Positions 8,770 to 17,525 of a stretch of 64,000 nt of DNA are shown here, in pieces. Position numbers and translations under genes: made by a program. The DNA comes from UBA7672 sp041166025 (lineage in GTDB: Bacteria > Pseudomonadota > Alphaproteobacteria > Caulobacterales > Hyphomonadaceae), in the NCBI GenBank assembly GCA_041166025.1, contig JBEAMJ010000078.1, forward strand, positions 124,001-188,000, read 5' to 3'. The first letter of the stretch is position 1, and every line of letters begins with the position of its first letter. The notes under the pieces were generated by a model, which saw nothing but the letters and a program-made list of their open reading frames with translations, was not told the origin of the DNA and ran no database searches.

Positions 8770-9633
8770 CTAGCCTTCGAGCGCGGCGGCAATCGCCGCC
8801 TGCGTGATCGGCTTCATGACGGCGTAGCCGGCCTTGTTGGGATGGACGCCGTCGAGCGTCAGTTCAGGCTTCAAGCCGCCGTCGGGCGTCGCCATCGCTG
8901 CATAGTAGTCGGCGAGCACCAGATTGTTCTCGGCCGCATAGCGGACGACCCAGGCAGCAAGGGCGGCTATTTCGCGCGATGGGCGCAAGTGCGGCGCCCA
9001 CTTGAAATTGTCGGCGGGCAGGGGCGTGGCGAGGATCACGTTGACGCTTCGCGCCTGGGCGAGCTGCACCATCGAGATTATGTTGTTCTGGATGTCCTTC
9101 AGCCTCGTCGGCCCGGTATTCCCGGCAATGTCGTTGACGCCAGCAAGGATGTGAACCGCAGCAGGTTTGAGGTCCAGGACGTCAGCGCGAAAGCGCAGCA
9201 GCATCTGTGGCGTGGTCTGGCCGCTGATGCCGCGGTTGACATAGCCCGTCGCAAAGAAATCAGGATCGGCAAGGCTCCAGCTCTGCGTGATGGAGTCGCC
9301 CATAAAGACGACGCGCCCGGGGAAGACGCCGAGAGTGTCGAGCGCGGCATTGTCGGCGCGATAGTAGCAGAGATTGGCCCAGTCGTTGGCGCGCTGGAGC
9401 GCCTGCATCTCGTTGTAGGCGGCAAGGTCGGCCGCGGTTGGGGCCGGAGGCGGCGCGGCGCTGTCATCGAACTGGGCGCGCACACGGGCGATGATGGAGG
9501 CTGGAACAACAAGCGGGGGATCGCAGGGCGCGCCTGCCAGCGGAGTGGCGCGTGGCTGGGCAGGGGCGGGCGGCGGCGCGGCCGTGGTGCAGCCGGCGGC
9601 AAGGACGATTACGGCGGCGAGGATCCGTTTCAT
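8770..9633 (-). CDS. SGNH/GDSL hydrolase lipoprotein
   Basis: A 287-residue protein starting at ATG 9633 with GAGG upstream. The leader MKRILAAVIVLAAGC carries a lipobox (Cys15), then a low-complexity Ala/Pro stretch. SGNH blocks follow: FMGDSITQSW (block I Ser), GISGQTTPQML (Gly), AGVNDIAGN (Asn) and DGVHPNKAGY (Asp and His). Such enzymes are esterases or lipases acting on acyl chains, acetylated sugars or lysophospholipids in the envelope. It lies 144 bases from the divergent ddlB gene. The substrate is unknown. The longer open frame reaching 10029 overlaps ddlB and was rejected. A second, unrelated-looking SGNH lipoprotein lies at 24276-24986. Confidence 0.85.
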   Translation of the reverse strand: MKRILAAVIVLAAGCTTAAPPPAPAQPRATPLAGAPCDPPLVVPASIIARVRAQFDDSAAPPPAPTAADLAAYNEMQALQRANDWANLCYYRADNAALDTLGVFPGRVVFMGDSITQSWSLADPDFFATGYVNRGISGQTTPQMLLRFRADVLDLKPAAVHILAGVNDIAGNTGPTRLKDIQNNIISMVQLAQARSVNVILATPLPADNFKWAPHLRPSREIAALAAWVVRYAAENNLVLADYYAAMATPDGGLKPELTLDGVHPNKAGYAVMKPITQAAIAAALEG

Positions 9634-9777
9634 GTACGCAACCTCGCATGAACCCGGCTTCACACTCAATTCCGGCTTTCCCATGCGAAAATCCCACGCA
9701 TGTCCGCCGGCGCACGGTAGCATCCCGGTAACTGCTGCGGGCGCATAGCGGACCCAGCGCCAAGGAGAGCGAGAGCC

Positions 9778-10686
9778 ATGACTCGAGTCGCCGTCATCAT
9801 GGGGGGCTGGTCGTCCGAGCGTGCCGTTTCCCTGTCGTCGGGCAAGGGCATGGCGGAAGCCGCCCGCAAGGCGGGGTTCGAGGCCATCGAGATTGATGTC
9901 ACGCGCCAGCTCGCCCAGCAGCTTGCTGAGGTGAAGCCTGACGTCGTGCTCAATGCGCTGCACGGCCCGTGGGGCGAGGATGGCTGCGTGCAGGGCGTGC
10001 TCGAGATTCTCGGAATTCCCTACACGCACTCCGGCGTGCTTGCTTCCGCGCTTGCAATGAACAAGGACAAGTCACGCGCGGTTTACGCCCAGCACGGGCT
10101 CGACATCGCCGAGGGCGGAATGTTCGCGGTCGAGGACCTGGCGCGCGAGCATGTCTATGCGCCTCCCTATGTCATCAAGCCGATTGCGGAAGGTTCATCT
10201 TTCGGCGTGTTCATCGTGCGGGAAGGCGCCAACCGCCCGCCCCGGGAGCTGACCGACGGGACCTGGAAGTTCGGCAGCCACGCCCTGGTCGAAAAGTTCA
10301 TTCCGGGCCGCGAATTGACCGTCGGCGTCATGGGCGACCGGCCGATGGCCGTGACCGAGATCACGACCTTAAGAGAGTATTACGATTTCGCGGCAAAATA
10401 TGAGGCTGGAGGATCGCGCCACGTTCTTCCGGCAGACCTGCCGAATGCGGTCACCGAAGCTGCGCTGGACGCATCGCTGAGGGCCCATCGGGCGCTTGGT
10501 TGCCGGGGGGTGTCGCGGTCGGACTTTCGCTACGACGAGAAGGCGGGTCGACTGGTGATACTCGAGACCAACACGCAGCCGGGCATGACGCCCACCTCGC
10601 TCATTCCGGAGCAGGCTGCACACATGGGCATCGATTATCCCTCGCTTGTCCGCTGGATGATCGAGGACGCCTCATGCCCAAGGTAA
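9778..10686 (+). CDS. ddlB: D-alanine--D-alanine ligase
   Basis: A 302-residue ATP-grasp ligase that joins two D-alanines for peptidoglycan precursors. The N-terminal motif is VIMGGWSSERAVSLSSG, followed by LNALHGPWGEDGCVQGVLE and IPYTHSGVLASALAMNKDKS. The ATP and metal site shows KPIAEGSSFGVF and DFRYDEKAGRLVILETNTQPGMTP (split over residues about 247-271). The ATG follows AAGGAGAG. It is the first gene of a tight ddlB-ftsQ-ftsA-ftsZ run, with ftsQ starting 13 bases before its stop, so translation is probably coupled. This is the usual position for ddlB at the end of the alphaproteobacterial division cluster. Confidence 0.95.
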   Translation: MTRVAVIMGGWSSERAVSLSSGKGMAEAARKAGFEAIEIDVTRQLAQQLAEVKPDVVLNALHGPWGEDGCVQGVLEILGIPYTHSGVLASALAMNKDKSRAVYAQHGLDIAEGGMFAVEDLAREHVYAPPYVIKPIAEGSSFGVFIVREGANRPPRELTDGTWKFGSHALVEKFIPGRELTVGVMGDRPMAVTEITTLREYYDFAAKYEAGGSRHVLPADLPNAVTEAALDASLRAHRALGCRGVSRSDFRYDEKAGRLVILETNTQPGMTPTSLIPEQAAHMGIDYPSLVRWMIEDASCPR

Positions 10687-11621
10687 AGCGCCCCCAGATC
10701 GCCGGGCCGGCCTATGACGAGGACGACTACGATCCGCCCCCGCGCCGCCGTACGCCGCCCGCCACGCGCCGGGCCCGCGACATTCCCTATTCCGTCGCCT
10801 GGTTCCGCGACCGCATCGCCACCTATGCGCTGGGCACCATCATCTGCGGCGCGCTGATGCTGACAGCGGCCGCCTGGATGGGGGGCAGTCTCGGCGCCTT
10901 CGGCAACCGCATGAACAATGGCTTCAATGTGATCGCCGGATGGGCCGGCATTGCCGTCAAGGACGTCAAGGTCTGCCAGCGGCCGGAGGGCGCGCCCTCG
11001 CGGGTTTGCACGCCGCTGGACGCCCAGCTGACGACGAAGGTGCTGGACGCGGCCGGGGTCCACGCCGGCGCCAGCATTCTGTCGACTGATCCTTACGGCA
11101 TTCGCGACCGCATCGAGAAGCTCGACATCGGCGCGGTCAGCGTGCAGCGGCAGTGGCCCGACCGTATCCGCATCGATGTTGAACAGCGCAAGCCCATCGC
11201 CCTCTCGCAGGAAGACGGCGAGGGGAGCGCCTGGCGCGTCGTCGACCAGAGCGGCCGCGCCTTCGCCGAGGCCGATCTCACCAGGTATGCGCGCCTTCCC
11301 CGCGTGGTTGGCAAGGATGCCTCCGAGGCGGCGGCGGGTCTGGTTGCCGCCATGGCGCACTATCCGGACCTCGCCGAGCGGATGGAGATTGCCTACCGCA
11401 TCAATGGGCGGCGCTGGGATGTGAAATTCAAGGGTCGCACCGACGTCGTGGCCTTCCCCGTCGACGCACGCCTTGCCGAACAGCTCGACGCGCTCAACCT
11501 GATGCAGGCGCAATCGCGCGTGCTCGACCTGCCGGCCACGCACATCGACGCCCGCCATCCCAAATACATCGCCCTTCGCCCGATCCCTGGCGCCGCCGTT
11601 TCGTCCTCGGGAGACACGTGA
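10674..11621 (+). CDS. ftsQ: Cell division protein FtsQ
   Basis: A 315-residue bitopic membrane protein. It has a basic, proline-rich cytoplasmic head (residues 1-45, PPPRRRTPPATRRARD), one transmembrane helix around residues 52-72 (TYALGTIICGALMLTAAAWM), then a periplasmic POTRA-like domain (VKDVKVCQ ... LDIGAVSVQRQWPDRIRIDVEQRKPIA). FtsQ links early and late divisome proteins. ATG 10674 overlaps the end of ddlB and is favoured over an upstream GTG because it fits the family length. Its stop overlaps the ftsA start as GTGA. The periplasmic domain has two cysteines flanking a proline-rich segment (about residues 101 and 112), possibly a disulfide. Confidence 0.92.
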   Translation: MPKVKRPQIAGPAYDEDDYDPPPRRRTPPATRRARDIPYSVAWFRDRIATYALGTIICGALMLTAAAWMGGSLGAFGNRMNNGFNVIAGWAGIAVKDVKVCQRPEGAPSRVCTPLDAQLTTKVLDAAGVHAGASILSTDPYGIRDRIEKLDIGAVSVQRQWPDRIRIDVEQRKPIALSQEDGEGSAWRVVDQSGRAFAEADLTRYARLPRVVGKDASEAAAGLVAAMAHYPDLAERMEIAYRINGRRWDVKFKGRTDVVAFPVDARLAEQLDALNLMQAQSRVLDLPATHIDARHPKYIALRPIPGAAVSSSGDT

Positions 11622-12925
11622 CGCTCATGTCGTCGCTCGCCCAGCGTACCCATGTGCGTGACCGTACCCACGGTCGCGGCGCTGTGATGGCGGCGCTGGA
11701 CATCGGCTCGTCCAAGATCACCTGCATGATTGCGCGCCGCGGCGATGCAACCAATGGCGAGCCGCGCGTTGCCGGGGCTGGCTGCCAAGCCACCAAGGGC
11801 GTGCGCGCCGGCGCCGTTGTCGATCTCGAGGCGCTCGAACGCTCGATCCGGCTGGCCGTCGAGCAGGCAGAACGGGCTGCTGACCTTCGCATCAGCGCCG
11901 TCGTGCTCGGCGTCTCCGGGCCGGATCTGCGCTCGGACGTGGTGAGGGCGAGGCTGCCCCTGGGCGGGCGCGAGGTGACCGCGAACCACATGCGCGACGT
12001 GCGTGCGGCGGCGCTGGAGAGCTTCCAGCCGCAGGGACGCGAAGCACTGCACTCGGCCCCGCTGGGTTTCACGGTGGACGGGACGGCCGGCATCCGCGAT
12101 CCGCGCGGCATGTTTGCTGACGCCCTCACGGCGAGCTTCCTGGTGGTGTCAGCTCCGACAGCGGGCCTGCGGAACATCGTCCAGTGCGTGTCGCGGGCGC
12201 ATCTGGAGGTCTCCGCGATCCTCGCTGCCCCTTATGCCGCCGGGCTGGCCTGCCTTGTCGAGGATGAGGCCGAGCAGGGCGCCATGGTGGTTGATTTCGG
12301 CGCCGGAGTGACTTCGGCGGCCGCCTTCTGGGAGGGTGGGCTGCTCCATGTCGAGACCCTGCCCATGGGCGGTTCGCGGGCAACCTCAGACCTCGCCCAG
12401 GGGCTGGGGACCACGTTTGCAGCGGCCGAACGCATGAAGGTCCAGTACGGGGCGGTTGGACTTGGGGAGGCCGGGGCGCTGGACATGGTCGAGGCGCCGC
12501 GGCTCGGGCCCGACGGCCGGCTCGAGGCGCACCAGTGCAGTCGCGCCGAGATCGCTCAGGTGCTGCGCCCGCGCATCGAGGAAATCATGGAGCTGATGGA
12601 TGGACGCCTGTCCAGGGCGTCCGCGACGGGGCGTCCCTTGCCGAGACGGATCGTCCTCACCGGGGGGGCGTCCCAGCTCGGTTGCGTCAAGGAGCTGGCG
12701 GAAGACGTTTTTCGCGCTCCTGTACGTCTCGCCAAGCCGGCCAATGTGAAAGGATTAGGCGAGACTTTCAGTTCACCCGCTTTCGCCGCTGCGGCAGGGC
12801 TGTTAAGGTGGGATTTGATAGGCGGCCCGGACTTCTCGCGCGCAGGCGGCGGCGACCGGACCGTTGTGGATCAAGGCGGCAGCCTGGCCAGGCAGGTCTT
12901 CGGGTGGGTTCAGAAAAACTTCTGA
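11618..12925 (+). CDS. ftsA: Cell division protein FtsA
   Basis: A 435-residue actin-like ATPase that anchors FtsZ filaments to the membrane. The phosphate-1 motif is ALDIGSSKITCMIA near residue 27; the phosphate-2 region VVDFGAGVTSAAAF lies near residue 223; and the adenosine motif is IVLTGGASQLGC near residue 345. The C-terminal amphipathic end (LARQVFGWVQKNF) fits the membrane-targeting helix. It starts at GTG 11618, whose bases overlap the ftsQ stop (GTGA); ATG 11627 is an alternative. The gene is longer at the N-terminus than some homologues because of a basic leader (RTHVRDRTHGRG). Confidence 0.93.
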   Translation: MTLMSSLAQRTHVRDRTHGRGAVMAALDIGSSKITCMIARRGDATNGEPRVAGAGCQATKGVRAGAVVDLEALERSIRLAVEQAERAADLRISAVVLGVSGPDLRSDVVRARLPLGGREVTANHMRDVRAAALESFQPQGREALHSAPLGFTVDGTAGIRDPRGMFADALTASFLVVSAPTAGLRNIVQCVSRAHLEVSAILAAPYAAGLACLVEDEAEQGAMVVDFGAGVTSAAAFWEGGLLHVETLPMGGSRATSDLAQGLGTTFAAAERMKVQYGAVGLGEAGALDMVEAPRLGPDGRLEAHQCSRAEIAQVLRPRIEEIMELMDGRLSRASATGRPLPRRIVLTGGASQLGCVKELAEDVFRAPVRLAKPANVKGLGETFSSPAFAAAAGLLRWDLIGGPDFSRAGGGDRTVVDQGGSLARQVFGWVQKNF

Positions 12926-12938
12926 AGTCTCCGGTGCA

Positions 12939-12953
12939 TTAAGACGGGCTTAG
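12939..12953 (+). promoter_or_regulatory. CtrA-type site TTAA-N7-TTAG upstream of ftsZ
   Basis: TTAA at 12939-12942 and TTAG at 12950-12953 are separated by exactly seven bases, one mismatch from the CtrA consensus TTAA-N7-TTAA. CtrA represses ftsZ in Caulobacter, and this site lies in the ftsA-ftsZ gap about 70 bases before the ftsZ start. CtrA itself is not in the window; its presence is assumed from the lineage. Confidence 0.45.
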
Positions 12954-12960
12954 CCAAAAA

Positions 12961-13023
12961 CCTCGATCCTCATCGAGTTACCTCCTGGGTCGCGGCTGGG
13001 AGATGTGCGGATCGAGGATGGCC
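12961..13023 (+). promoter_or_regulatory. ftsZ leader with two mutually exclusive hairpins, one covering the Shine-Dalgarno
   Basis: CCTCGATCC at 12961-12969 is a perfect 9-base complement of GGATCGAGG at 13009-13017, which contains the GAGG ribosome binding site of ftsZ. The same left arm can instead form a local stem, CTCGAT (12962-12967) with ATCGAG (12972-12977) around CCTC, which would free the ribosome binding site. The two folds cannot coexist. This is direct sequence complementarity; a regulatory function is inference. Confidence 0.4.
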
Positions 13024-14460
13024 ATGGCCGTTGAACTGACACCCCGGATAGTCGTGATCGGCGTCGGCGGCGCAGGCGGCAACGCCGTCAACAACATGAT
13101 CGACGCGGGTCTCAAGGGGGTCGAGTTCGTTGTCGCCAACACCGACGCCCAGGCCCTCACGCGGTCCAAGGCGCCGGTCCAGATCCAGCTCGGGGTCGGG
13201 CGCACCTCGGGGCTGGGCGCCGGGGCCAATCCCGATGTCGGGGCTGAATCCGCCAAGGAATCCGCCGAGGAGATCAAGAAGCTCCTGCACGGCGCCCACA
13301 TGTGTTTCATCGCCGCCGGCATGGGCGGCGGCACGGGCACCGGCGCCGCGCCGATCATCGCGCGCATCGCCAAGGAGCAGAAGGTGCTCACCGTCGGCGT
13401 GGTGACCAAGCCGTTCGACTTCGAAGGCAAGCGCCGGATGCAGGTAGCCGAAAAGGGCATCATCGACCTGCGCGGCGAGGTCGACACGCTGTTGATCATT
13501 CCGAACCAGAACCTGTTCAGGATCGCCAATCGCGAAACAACCTTCGCGGACGCCTTCTCGATGGCAGACAAGGTTCTCTATTCCGGCGTTCGCGGCATCA
13601 CGGACCTGATGGTGATGCCTGGCCTCATCAATCTCGACTTCGCGGATGTGCGCACCGTCATGTCCGGCATGGGCTCGGCCATGATGGGCGAGGGCGAAGG
13701 CGAGGGTGAGAACCGCGCGCTGCGCGCCGCGCAGGCTGCGATCGCCAATCCGCTGCTGGACGATGTATCGATGAAGGGTGCGCGCGGCGTGCTGATCAAC
13801 ATCACCGGCGGCTATGACATGACCCTGTTCGAGGTTGACGAGGCCGCCAACGAGGTGCGCCGCGAAGTCGATGTCGATGCGCACATCATCCTCGGTTCGA
13901 CATTCGATGAGAAGATGAACGGCAAGATCCGCGTGTCGGTCGTCGCAGCCGGCTTGCAGCAGCAGCCCGCGCGCGCCGCACAGCCGGTGCGTGAACTCCA
14001 GGCCGGTCTCACCTCCGCGATCTTCAACACGCCTTCGCCCGCCGCCGAACTTGGGATCGTCGCACAGCCGGTGCAGCAACCGGCGCCGCAGCCCGCTTAC
14101 CCGCCGCAGGGCATGACAGCGCCGACGCAGAAGACAATGATTTTCCCGCCGAGCCCGCAGGCGACCGTGCCGCCTTCCGAGCTCCGCCCGCCCGCCCCCG
14201 TGATCCGACCGCGGCCTGCGCCGACGCCCGAGCCAGCGATGGAGGCGGATGAGGACGACGCCGACATTTTCGCGCCCCTGCCGCAGGCTGTGCCTGCGCC
14301 TGCAGCCGAGGCGCCGAGGGATCGCTCCTTCGCCTCGTTGTTCGGTTGGAGCAAGCGCGCGCCGGAAGAGCAGCCGGTGGCGCGTCCGACCCAATCCGAT
14401 GACAGCTTTGATGACGAGCTCGAAATTCCGGCCTTCCTGCGCCGCTCGGGGAATGCCTGA
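13024..14460 (+). CDS. ftsZ: Cell division GTPase FtsZ
   Basis: A 478-residue tubulin homologue that polymerises into the division ring. It has the N-terminal IVVIGVGGAGGNAVNNMI, the tubulin signature GGGTGTGAAP near residue 102, the T7 loop GLINLDFADVR near 200, a long Pro/Ala-rich linker (about residues 315-455), and the C-terminal conserved peptide LEIPAFLRRSG that binds FtsA. Three candidate ATGs exist. ATG 13024 (MAVELTPRI) is chosen because GAGG ends at 13017, six bases upstream, whereas 13018 touches it. It is separated from ftsA by 98 bases that hold a CtrA-like site and leader hairpins. Confidence 0.95.
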   Translation: MAVELTPRIVVIGVGGAGGNAVNNMIDAGLKGVEFVVANTDAQALTRSKAPVQIQLGVGRTSGLGAGANPDVGAESAKESAEEIKKLLHGAHMCFIAAGMGGGTGTGAAPIIARIAKEQKVLTVGVVTKPFDFEGKRRMQVAEKGIIDLRGEVDTLLIIPNQNLFRIANRETTFADAFSMADKVLYSGVRGITDLMVMPGLINLDFADVRTVMSGMGSAMMGEGEGEGENRALRAAQAAIANPLLDDVSMKGARGVLINITGGYDMTLFEVDEAANEVRREVDVDAHIILGSTFDEKMNGKIRVSVVAAGLQQQPARAAQPVRELQAGLTSAIFNTPSPAAELGIVAQPVQQPAPQPAYPPQGMTAPTQKTMIFPPSPQATVPPSELRPPAPVIRPRPAPTPEPAMEADEDDADIFAPLPQAVPAPAAEAPRDRSFASLFGWSKRAPEEQPVARPTQSDDSFDDELEIPAFLRRSGNA

Positions 14461-14469
14461 TCTCCAGGC

Positions 14470-15435
14470 CTAGCTGTCGAATGCCTCGCCCCAGCCGATC
14501 CGCCGCGCGCGTCTGAACACCTCGCCCTCGCGGCGCGTGACCAGACGATAGGCGGCTCCCCCGTCGGGCCTGCACAGCTTCAGCCGTACGCGCCCGCTGG
14601 CCCCGTCGGGACGCGCGAGCACGCGGGACGGATGCCCCGCGGCGGGTTCGCGCGAGGCTGCGAGATAGATGAACTTCTCGTCCTCCCACGGAACTTCCGC
14701 TTCCTTGGCCAGGCGATGCATGCGCGAGCGCGCGGCCCGCGCCGCGAAGTGACACCAGTCCGGGGCTGCAATCGGGCAGGTCTGCGCATGCGGGCAGGGC
14801 GCCAGCAGGTGCGCGCCCGCCGCGACGAGCTGGGACCGTGCCGCCAATATGCGTTGCCAGCCTGCCGTTGTGCCGGGTTCCACGATAAGGAGTGCGCGAC
14901 CCGTCAGCGACCACAGCCGGCCTACCAACGCATCGCGATCAGGCGGCGCCAGTTCGTCGAGCACGTAGGAAAGCGTCACCAGGTCGTGCGGGTTTTCCGG
15001 AACATCGCGGCGCAGGTCGCCTGCGAGCCAGGTGATCCGGGCCATCGGGGCGTTTTCCGCCAGGCGCTGGCCCAGCGCGCGGATGACCGGGCTCGCCTCG
15101 ACCAGGGTCGCCGTGGCGAGGGTGCCCCAGTGATCGTTCGCCGCCCACATCGCCGTTCCGGGCCCCGCGCCGATGTCGAGCAGTGAGCGGGGCGAAAAGT
15201 CCGGCTGTTGTTCGGCGAGCGCGGCCATGGCGGTGCGTACAGCCGCATAGGTTGCCGGCATGCGCGTTGCCACATAGGCGAGCGCCAGCGCGTCGTCCGC
15301 AATGTGCAGCCGACCGTCGCGTATCTCATTGCGATAGCGGTGGGAGAGCGCCTGCGCTGCGGCTGTCAGCTCGGCCAGCGGCACGCCCGCGAGGGCGGCG
15401 TCCACAGCCTGTCGGAGGTGTGCGGGCAGATCCAT
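14470..15435 (-). CDS. Rsm22-family methyltransferase-like protein (mitoribosomal small-subunit assembly family)
   Basis: A 321-residue protein with a SAM-binding Rossmann motif, LLDIGAGPGTAMWAA, near residue 85, and a later LSYVLDEL segment. A C-terminal cysteine cluster, CPHAQTCPIAAPDWCHF (about residues 226-242), is the hallmark of the Rsm22/METTL17 family, where it can bind an iron-sulfur or zinc centre. The family helps small ribosomal subunit assembly; catalytic methylation is unproven. It is convergent with ftsZ (nine bases between stops) and divergent from lpxC. The start ATG at 15435 gives family-like length. Confidence 0.85.
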   Translation of the reverse strand: MDLPAHLRQAVDAALAGVPLAELTAAAQALSHRYRNEIRDGRLHIADDALALAYVATRMPATYAAVRTAMAALAEQQPDFSPRSLLDIGAGPGTAMWAANDHWGTLATATLVEASPVIRALGQRLAENAPMARITWLAGDLRRDVPENPHDLVTLSYVLDELAPPDRDALVGRLWSLTGRALLIVEPGTTAGWQRILAARSQLVAAGAHLLAPCPHAQTCPIAAPDWCHFAARAARSRMHRLAKEAEVPWEDEKFIYLAASREPAAGHPSRVLARPDGASGRVRLKLCRPDGGAAYRLVTRREGEVFRRARRIGWGEAFDS

Positions 15436-15532
15436 GGCGCCGCCCTAGCAGAGCCAAGCGCCCACGTCAGGCGCAACATCCGGCAATATCGCTTGTCTTG
15501 CGCGCGGGCCCCGCGGCGCTTAGCTGGCGGAC

Positions 15533-16387
15533 ATGAACCGGCAGCACACCATCGCAGGGACCGCGTCCGTGTCGGGCGTCGGCGTCCATTCGGGAAAGCC
15601 TGCGACACTGACTGTGCGTCCGGCCGGCGCGGGCGCCGGGGTCGTTTTCGTGCGCACCGACATGACCGGCCGGGACATGGAAATCCCGGCGCTGGCCACC
15701 CGCGTAACCACCACCGAGCTCGGCACCAACATGACGAACGACGCGGGCGCGTCGGTCGCGACGGTCGAGCACTTCCTTGCGGCGTGCGCCGGCCTCGGGA
15801 TCGACAATGTGCGCGCCGAGCTGGATGGGCCGGAGCTTCCGATTCTCGATGGCTCGTCGCGGCCGTTCGTGGAGATGCTCGAACGGGCCGGTCTCGTCGA
15901 GCAGGCGCCGCCGCGGCGTGTCCTGAAGATACTGAAGCCTGTCGAGGTAAGGCAGGGCATGAAGTTCGCGCGCTTGTCGCCTGGTCAGGGCTTCACCCTG
16001 AGGATCGCGATCGATTTCCCGACAAAGGCCATCGGCCGGCAGGAGATCACCTTCACGATGGCGCCAGGCGCCTTCGCGCGCGAGGTCGCCTGGGCGCGTA
16101 CCTTCGGCTTTGCGCATCAGGCCGCGCAGCTGCACGCGATGGGCAAGGGCCTCGGCGCCTCGATGGACAACACGGTGGTGATCGAGGGCGAGGCCGTTCT
16201 GAACCCGGGCGGACTGCAGGCGGATGACGAGTTCGTCCGCCACAAGCTGCTCGATGTGATCGGAGATCTCTTCCTGGCGGGCGGGCGGATCGAGGGGCGC
16301 TACGAGGCCGAGCAGCCGGGGCATGCCCTCAACAACCAGCTGCTACGGGCGGTGTTCGCTGATGCGGACGCGTTTTCCTGGACGTAA
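15533..16387 (+). CDS. lpxC: UDP-3-O-acyl-N-acetylglucosamine deacetylase LpxC
   Basis: A 284-residue zinc deacetylase that commits UDP-acyl-GlcNAc to lipid A synthesis. It begins with QHTIAGTASVSGVGVHSG. Zinc ligands are visible as His in TVEHFLAA (near residue 79), and His and Asp in RHKLLDVIGDL (near residues 239-243). The catalytic His is in PGHALNNQLL near residue 263. TFGFAHQAAQL and SMDNTVVI are further family signatures. It stands 97 bases from the divergent Rsm22-like gene and follows ftsZ in the usual alphaproteobacterial order. There is no strong Shine-Dalgarno before the ATG at 15533. Confidence 0.95.
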   Translation: MNRQHTIAGTASVSGVGVHSGKPATLTVRPAGAGAGVVFVRTDMTGRDMEIPALATRVTTTELGTNMTNDAGASVATVEHFLAACAGLGIDNVRAELDGPELPILDGSSRPFVEMLERAGLVEQAPPRRVLKILKPVEVRQGMKFARLSPGQGFTLRIAIDFPTKAIGRQEITFTMAPGAFAREVAWARTFGFAHQAAQLHAMGKGLGASMDNTVVIEGEAVLNPGGLQADDEFVRHKLLDVIGDLFLAGGRIEGRYEAEQPGHALNNQLLRAVFADADAFSWT

Positions 16388-16476
16388 TGTTTCCAGGCTG
16401 GCTTGCCTGCAGCCCTGCCTTGATTTGGCCGGGATGCGGCGTTGAGACTACACCTGTAACCCAGGGGACATCCGAT

Positions 16477-17433
16477 ATGCTGCGCACACTTTCGGCCATT
16501 GGTCTTGCTCTGGCGCTCGCCGCCTGTGGCGGCAGCCCGGAGTACAGCGCAGGCAGCCCTGCCTATGATGCAGTCGCGTCCGAGGAAGCGATGCCGCCGA
16601 TGGCGGTGGAATTGCCGTCTGACATGGACAAGATGATCGTGCAGCCCGAACCCGGCGGCGGCGCGCCCCCCGGCACGGCGCCGATGATGGCGTACACGTA
16701 CAGCTGGAACTTTGCTGTGCCGACCGGCGCCATGGAGGGACTGCAGGCGGCGCACAAGAAGCTCTGCGAGGCGGCAGGTCCGGCCAACTGCTATGTGACC
16801 AACTCTTCACTCGACGCGATCGGCCAGGAAGAAGGCGCGAGCGGCGCGCTCGCCATGCGTGCAAGCGAAGCCTGGGTGCGCGCCTTCGAGGCTGGCGTCA
16901 ACGAGGGGCTGAAGCCCTTCGGCGCTTCGGTCTACTCAACCAATCGTGGGGCGGAGGAACTCACTGCGCAGATCGTGGACAACGAGGCGCGCCTGCGCTC
17001 GATGACGGCCCACCGCGATGCGCTGCAGAAGATGGTCGAAGACAAGCCGGGCCGGCTGGCGGACCTCCTGGAAATCCGGCAGGCGCTCGCTCAGGCGCAG
17101 GGCGACATCGATTCGCGCCAGTCCCTGCTGGCTGCCCTGAAGCTTCGCGTGTCGATGTCGGTGGTCACGCTCTCTTACCAGGCCGAGTATGCGCCCGCCG
17201 CCCAGTCGATCTGGCGGCCGGTGACGGATGCATTCGGAGATTTCGTGCCCGCCTTTGCGCGAACGCTTGGCGCAATCATCGAGGTGATCGCAGCCCTCCT
17301 GCCCATCGTCCTGTTCGGGGCGGCCGGCATCGCGCTTCTGATGCTGCTGTACCGCTGGCTGGGTCGTCGCCGGAGCCGCAAGGCCGACCGCCCGCTCGCC
17401 ACGGAAAAGGCCAGTTCGGTCGCCAAGCCTTGA
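16477..17433 (+). CDS. DUF4349-domain lipoprotein, membrane anchored
   Basis: A 318-residue protein starting at ATG 16477, with AGGGGA about nine bases upstream. The leader MLRTLSAIGLALALAAC is a lipoprotein signal (Cys17). The middle has AYTYSWNFAVPTGAMEGLQ and a coiled-coil stretch (about residues 165-220, with ARLRSMTAHRDALQKM and RQALAQAQGDIDSRQSLL), typical of DUF4349. A C-terminal transmembrane helix (IIEVIAALLPIVLFGAAGIALLML, split near residues 266-290) is followed by a basic tail. The function is unknown; relatives are envelope proteins. It lies between lpxC and bamD, so a part in envelope assembly is possible but unproven. Confidence 0.75.
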   Translation: MLRTLSAIGLALALAACGGSPEYSAGSPAYDAVASEEAMPPMAVELPSDMDKMIVQPEPGGGAPPGTAPMMAYTYSWNFAVPTGAMEGLQAAHKKLCEAAGPANCYVTNSSLDAIGQEEGASGALAMRASEAWVRAFEAGVNEGLKPFGASVYSTNRGAEELTAQIVDNEARLRSMTAHRDALQKMVEDKPGRLADLLEIRQALAQAQGDIDSRQSLLAALKLRVSMSVVTLSYQAEYAPAAQSIWRPVTDAFGDFVPAFARTLGAIIEVIAALLPIVLFGAAGIALLMLLYRWLGRRRSRKADRPLATEKASSVAKP

Positions 17434-17525
17434 TTTTGAAGGGCCATTGGACCGCAGCCATTGGGCTTGGACGCCTGCGCGGCATTGGTCTAGAAGGTCG
17501 GCGTCGACGGACGAGTGAGGTGTGC

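Noticed and set aside
12970..14394. 474-residue antisense frame opposite ftsZ
   Set aside because: FtsZ motifs on the plus strand are complete; the antisense product is compositionally biased.
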